From: Spirodela intermedia
Taxonomy: Eukaryota > Streptophyta > Magnoliopsida > Alismatales > Araceae
Assembly (NCBI GenBank): GCA_902729315.2
Contig: LR746267.1
Coordinates: 5,001-69,000 of the forward strand
DNA: 64,000 nucleotides
Reading direction: 5' to 3'
Positions 62,329-64,000 of the stretch are shown here, piece after piece (the stretch's first letter is position 1; the number at the start of each line of letters is the position of its first letter). A program made the translations under genes and the position numbers. Below the pieces are notes generated by a model, which had not been told where the DNA came from, did not search any database, and was given only the letters and a program-made list of their open reading frames with translations.

Positions 62329-64000
62329 GTAGTTTGCCAGTTTTTCTGATCTTCACTTCACATATGTAAATCACTCTCGAATCAGTTTAGTTACTAAAAA
62401 ACCGTAGATTCTGGCTCCTAAACGTATCTTCTAAAAAATTTTAGCAACTAGCATTGGTGCTACCTTAAATATGGCCGATCGAATCTTGTTAGAATTTGGG
62501 GTACTGAAATGGAAGAAAAGCATAGTAGTGTCAGATTTTGAAGATGGATTCTTGTTTTGGTGTTTGCTTGTCTCTTACCGAATTAATATGAGGCTGTTTT
62601 ATGCATCTGCATGTTTTTAATCATATTTGCCTCGGTTTAATGATGGCCGATCAGTGGGGATACATGGTGCGGTGTACAGATATAGTTCGCATACTAGGTG
62701 ATCTCTAGTTTGTCATTGTTTAGATCTAAATTATAGATCACTGGATAGTTATCATCCCCTGAATTTAACTGCCGCAATTTCCCACCAAATTAGGGGCAAA
62801 CATGATATTATCTGACAATTAGAAAAAAAAACATGGGATTTGAGCTTTTTGACTTTCAGTGATCAATTTATTTTCTGTAAGAAATGCTGCAATTGGGAAT
62901 GACATATATTTACAGTCATGTGAATTCTGGTGTAATTGATGTTTCAATCTTTGAAAGTTTGAAGTTGTGTCTTAATCATTTATGATGCTTATTTGACCTG
63001 TAAACGGTAGATTATTCTGAGTCTCATTCAATTGGTGATGTAGTGGTGAGCAAAGGATCTCAAACTCGGCTGTAAGATGACCCAAACAATACAAAATTGT
63101 GTTTCATCTCTGAAAAATAGGATGTTCTTAGGCTAAAGTATTGGTGTTGAGAGAGAATTGTCTGGCGTTTTAAACTTAATGTTGCCGTCATGTGCATTCT
63201 TTTCATGCGGTCTAGTGTACCTGGTATTTTGCGTCTGTGATAAGCTCCCAGTCAACTGTGCAGTGTTAGGCAGTCTGTATGTCCAAATCCTAAAACGAAA
63301 AACTTTGGATAGTTTGACCGAACATTAGCTGGCACGGTTGAACATACAACTGACCGGTCTTGGTATAAATTCAAGCGAAGAAAAACTTAAGAGATGATTC
63401 AGAATGGTTTAAGCTTGCCAACGGATTCAGACTAGGATAAAGGACAGCGTGTTAGTTTTTTGGTGGAAGCTTGCCATGAGCCTTCACAAAAGTGATTATC
63501 ATGCTGTAGAATTATTTCAGGATTACCAAGGGATCAACGAGGGTCACATCTCAGAGAAATGGTAATTAGAAAGACAGAAGTTACTGCCGTTTAAAACATG
63601 TTTTTCTGAAAAGGATCATGCGCTCGGCTGACGGAATCACTTTTCTGATGATGGGTTCCAAATGGACCTTTGCTTGTAACGACCTCTGAGCAATAAGGTG
63701 CAACGATTGTTTTTTTTATTTAATGAAATCAAAAATATCTTATATTTATCAATATTGCCTGTTTGTATTTCGCAGAGTATGGAAGTAGCACGAGTAAATT
63801 TTTCCCTTTATGGTTTGCATGTAGAGTGAAGTGATGAGTGTGCTTGGTATTTGTATTGTCTAGTAGATATTAGCACCGGTTTCATTCAACATAATGACCA
63901 AAGCTTCTCTGGTTGCGCTAAAATTACATATCTTGCGGCCAGATATTTGAATTTGGAATGATTCTTTCCCACTGATGGGATGCATTTTCTGCTCGAGATA
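62329..64000. other. Probable last intron or 3' flank of the SRP40-like gene
   Basis: AT-rich and free of long reading frames to the end of the window. I see no other gene. It starts at GTAGTTTG, a plausible 5' splice site. Confidence 0.5.

Overview
The window is nuclear DNA of a flowering plant. The evidence is split genes with GT-AG introns (a cullin 4, a DUF1365 protein, a Nopp140/SRP40-like protein), TTTAGGG-type telomeric repeats, a plant-type alpha-tubulin, and plant LINE, Athila-like Ty3/gypsy and Ty1/copia retrotransposons. The GC-rich first exons of the genes on the right suggest a monocot, but this is only a tentative inference.

Layout. 1-14.3 kb is an L1-type LINE (ORF1, then ORF2 with endonuclease, reverse transcriptase and RNase H). 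It is split at 5055 by a 7.6 kb rearranged Athila-like LTR element that carries two almost identical, inverted integrase segments. 15.1-20.3 kb is the most unusual part. An intronless, polyadenylated alpha-tubulin copy with a full-length reading frame lies between telomeric repeats. It is followed by a series of retroposon units that begin with a 5S-rRNA-like sequence, contain tandem GNRA-type hairpins and end in poly(A). Most unit tails run straight into CCCTAAA repeats. 20.3-23.5 kb holds an unrecognised GC-rich reading frame followed by a decayed Ty1/copia element. 27.3-40.1 kb is a nested pile of decayed LINE and Athila-like LTRs, including one element whose LTRs face opposite ways. From 42.2 kb the region is genic: CUL4 on the minus strand (17 coding exons, 846 aa), then head to head a DUF1365 gene (5 coding exons, 352 aa), then a LisH/SRP40_C nucleolar phosphoprotein gene that runs off the right end.

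How parts relate. CUL4 and the DUF1365 gene share a 633 bp intergenic region with several TGGGCY (site II) motifs, consistent with a bidirectional promoter. The left half has grown by repeated retrotransposition. In the 15-20 kb block every poly(A)/telomere junction has the same polarity, as expected if retroposed RNAs were primed from the 3' end of the G-rich telomere strand or inserted by a telomere-specific machinery. All family assignments rest on reading motifs by eye; no database search was possible.
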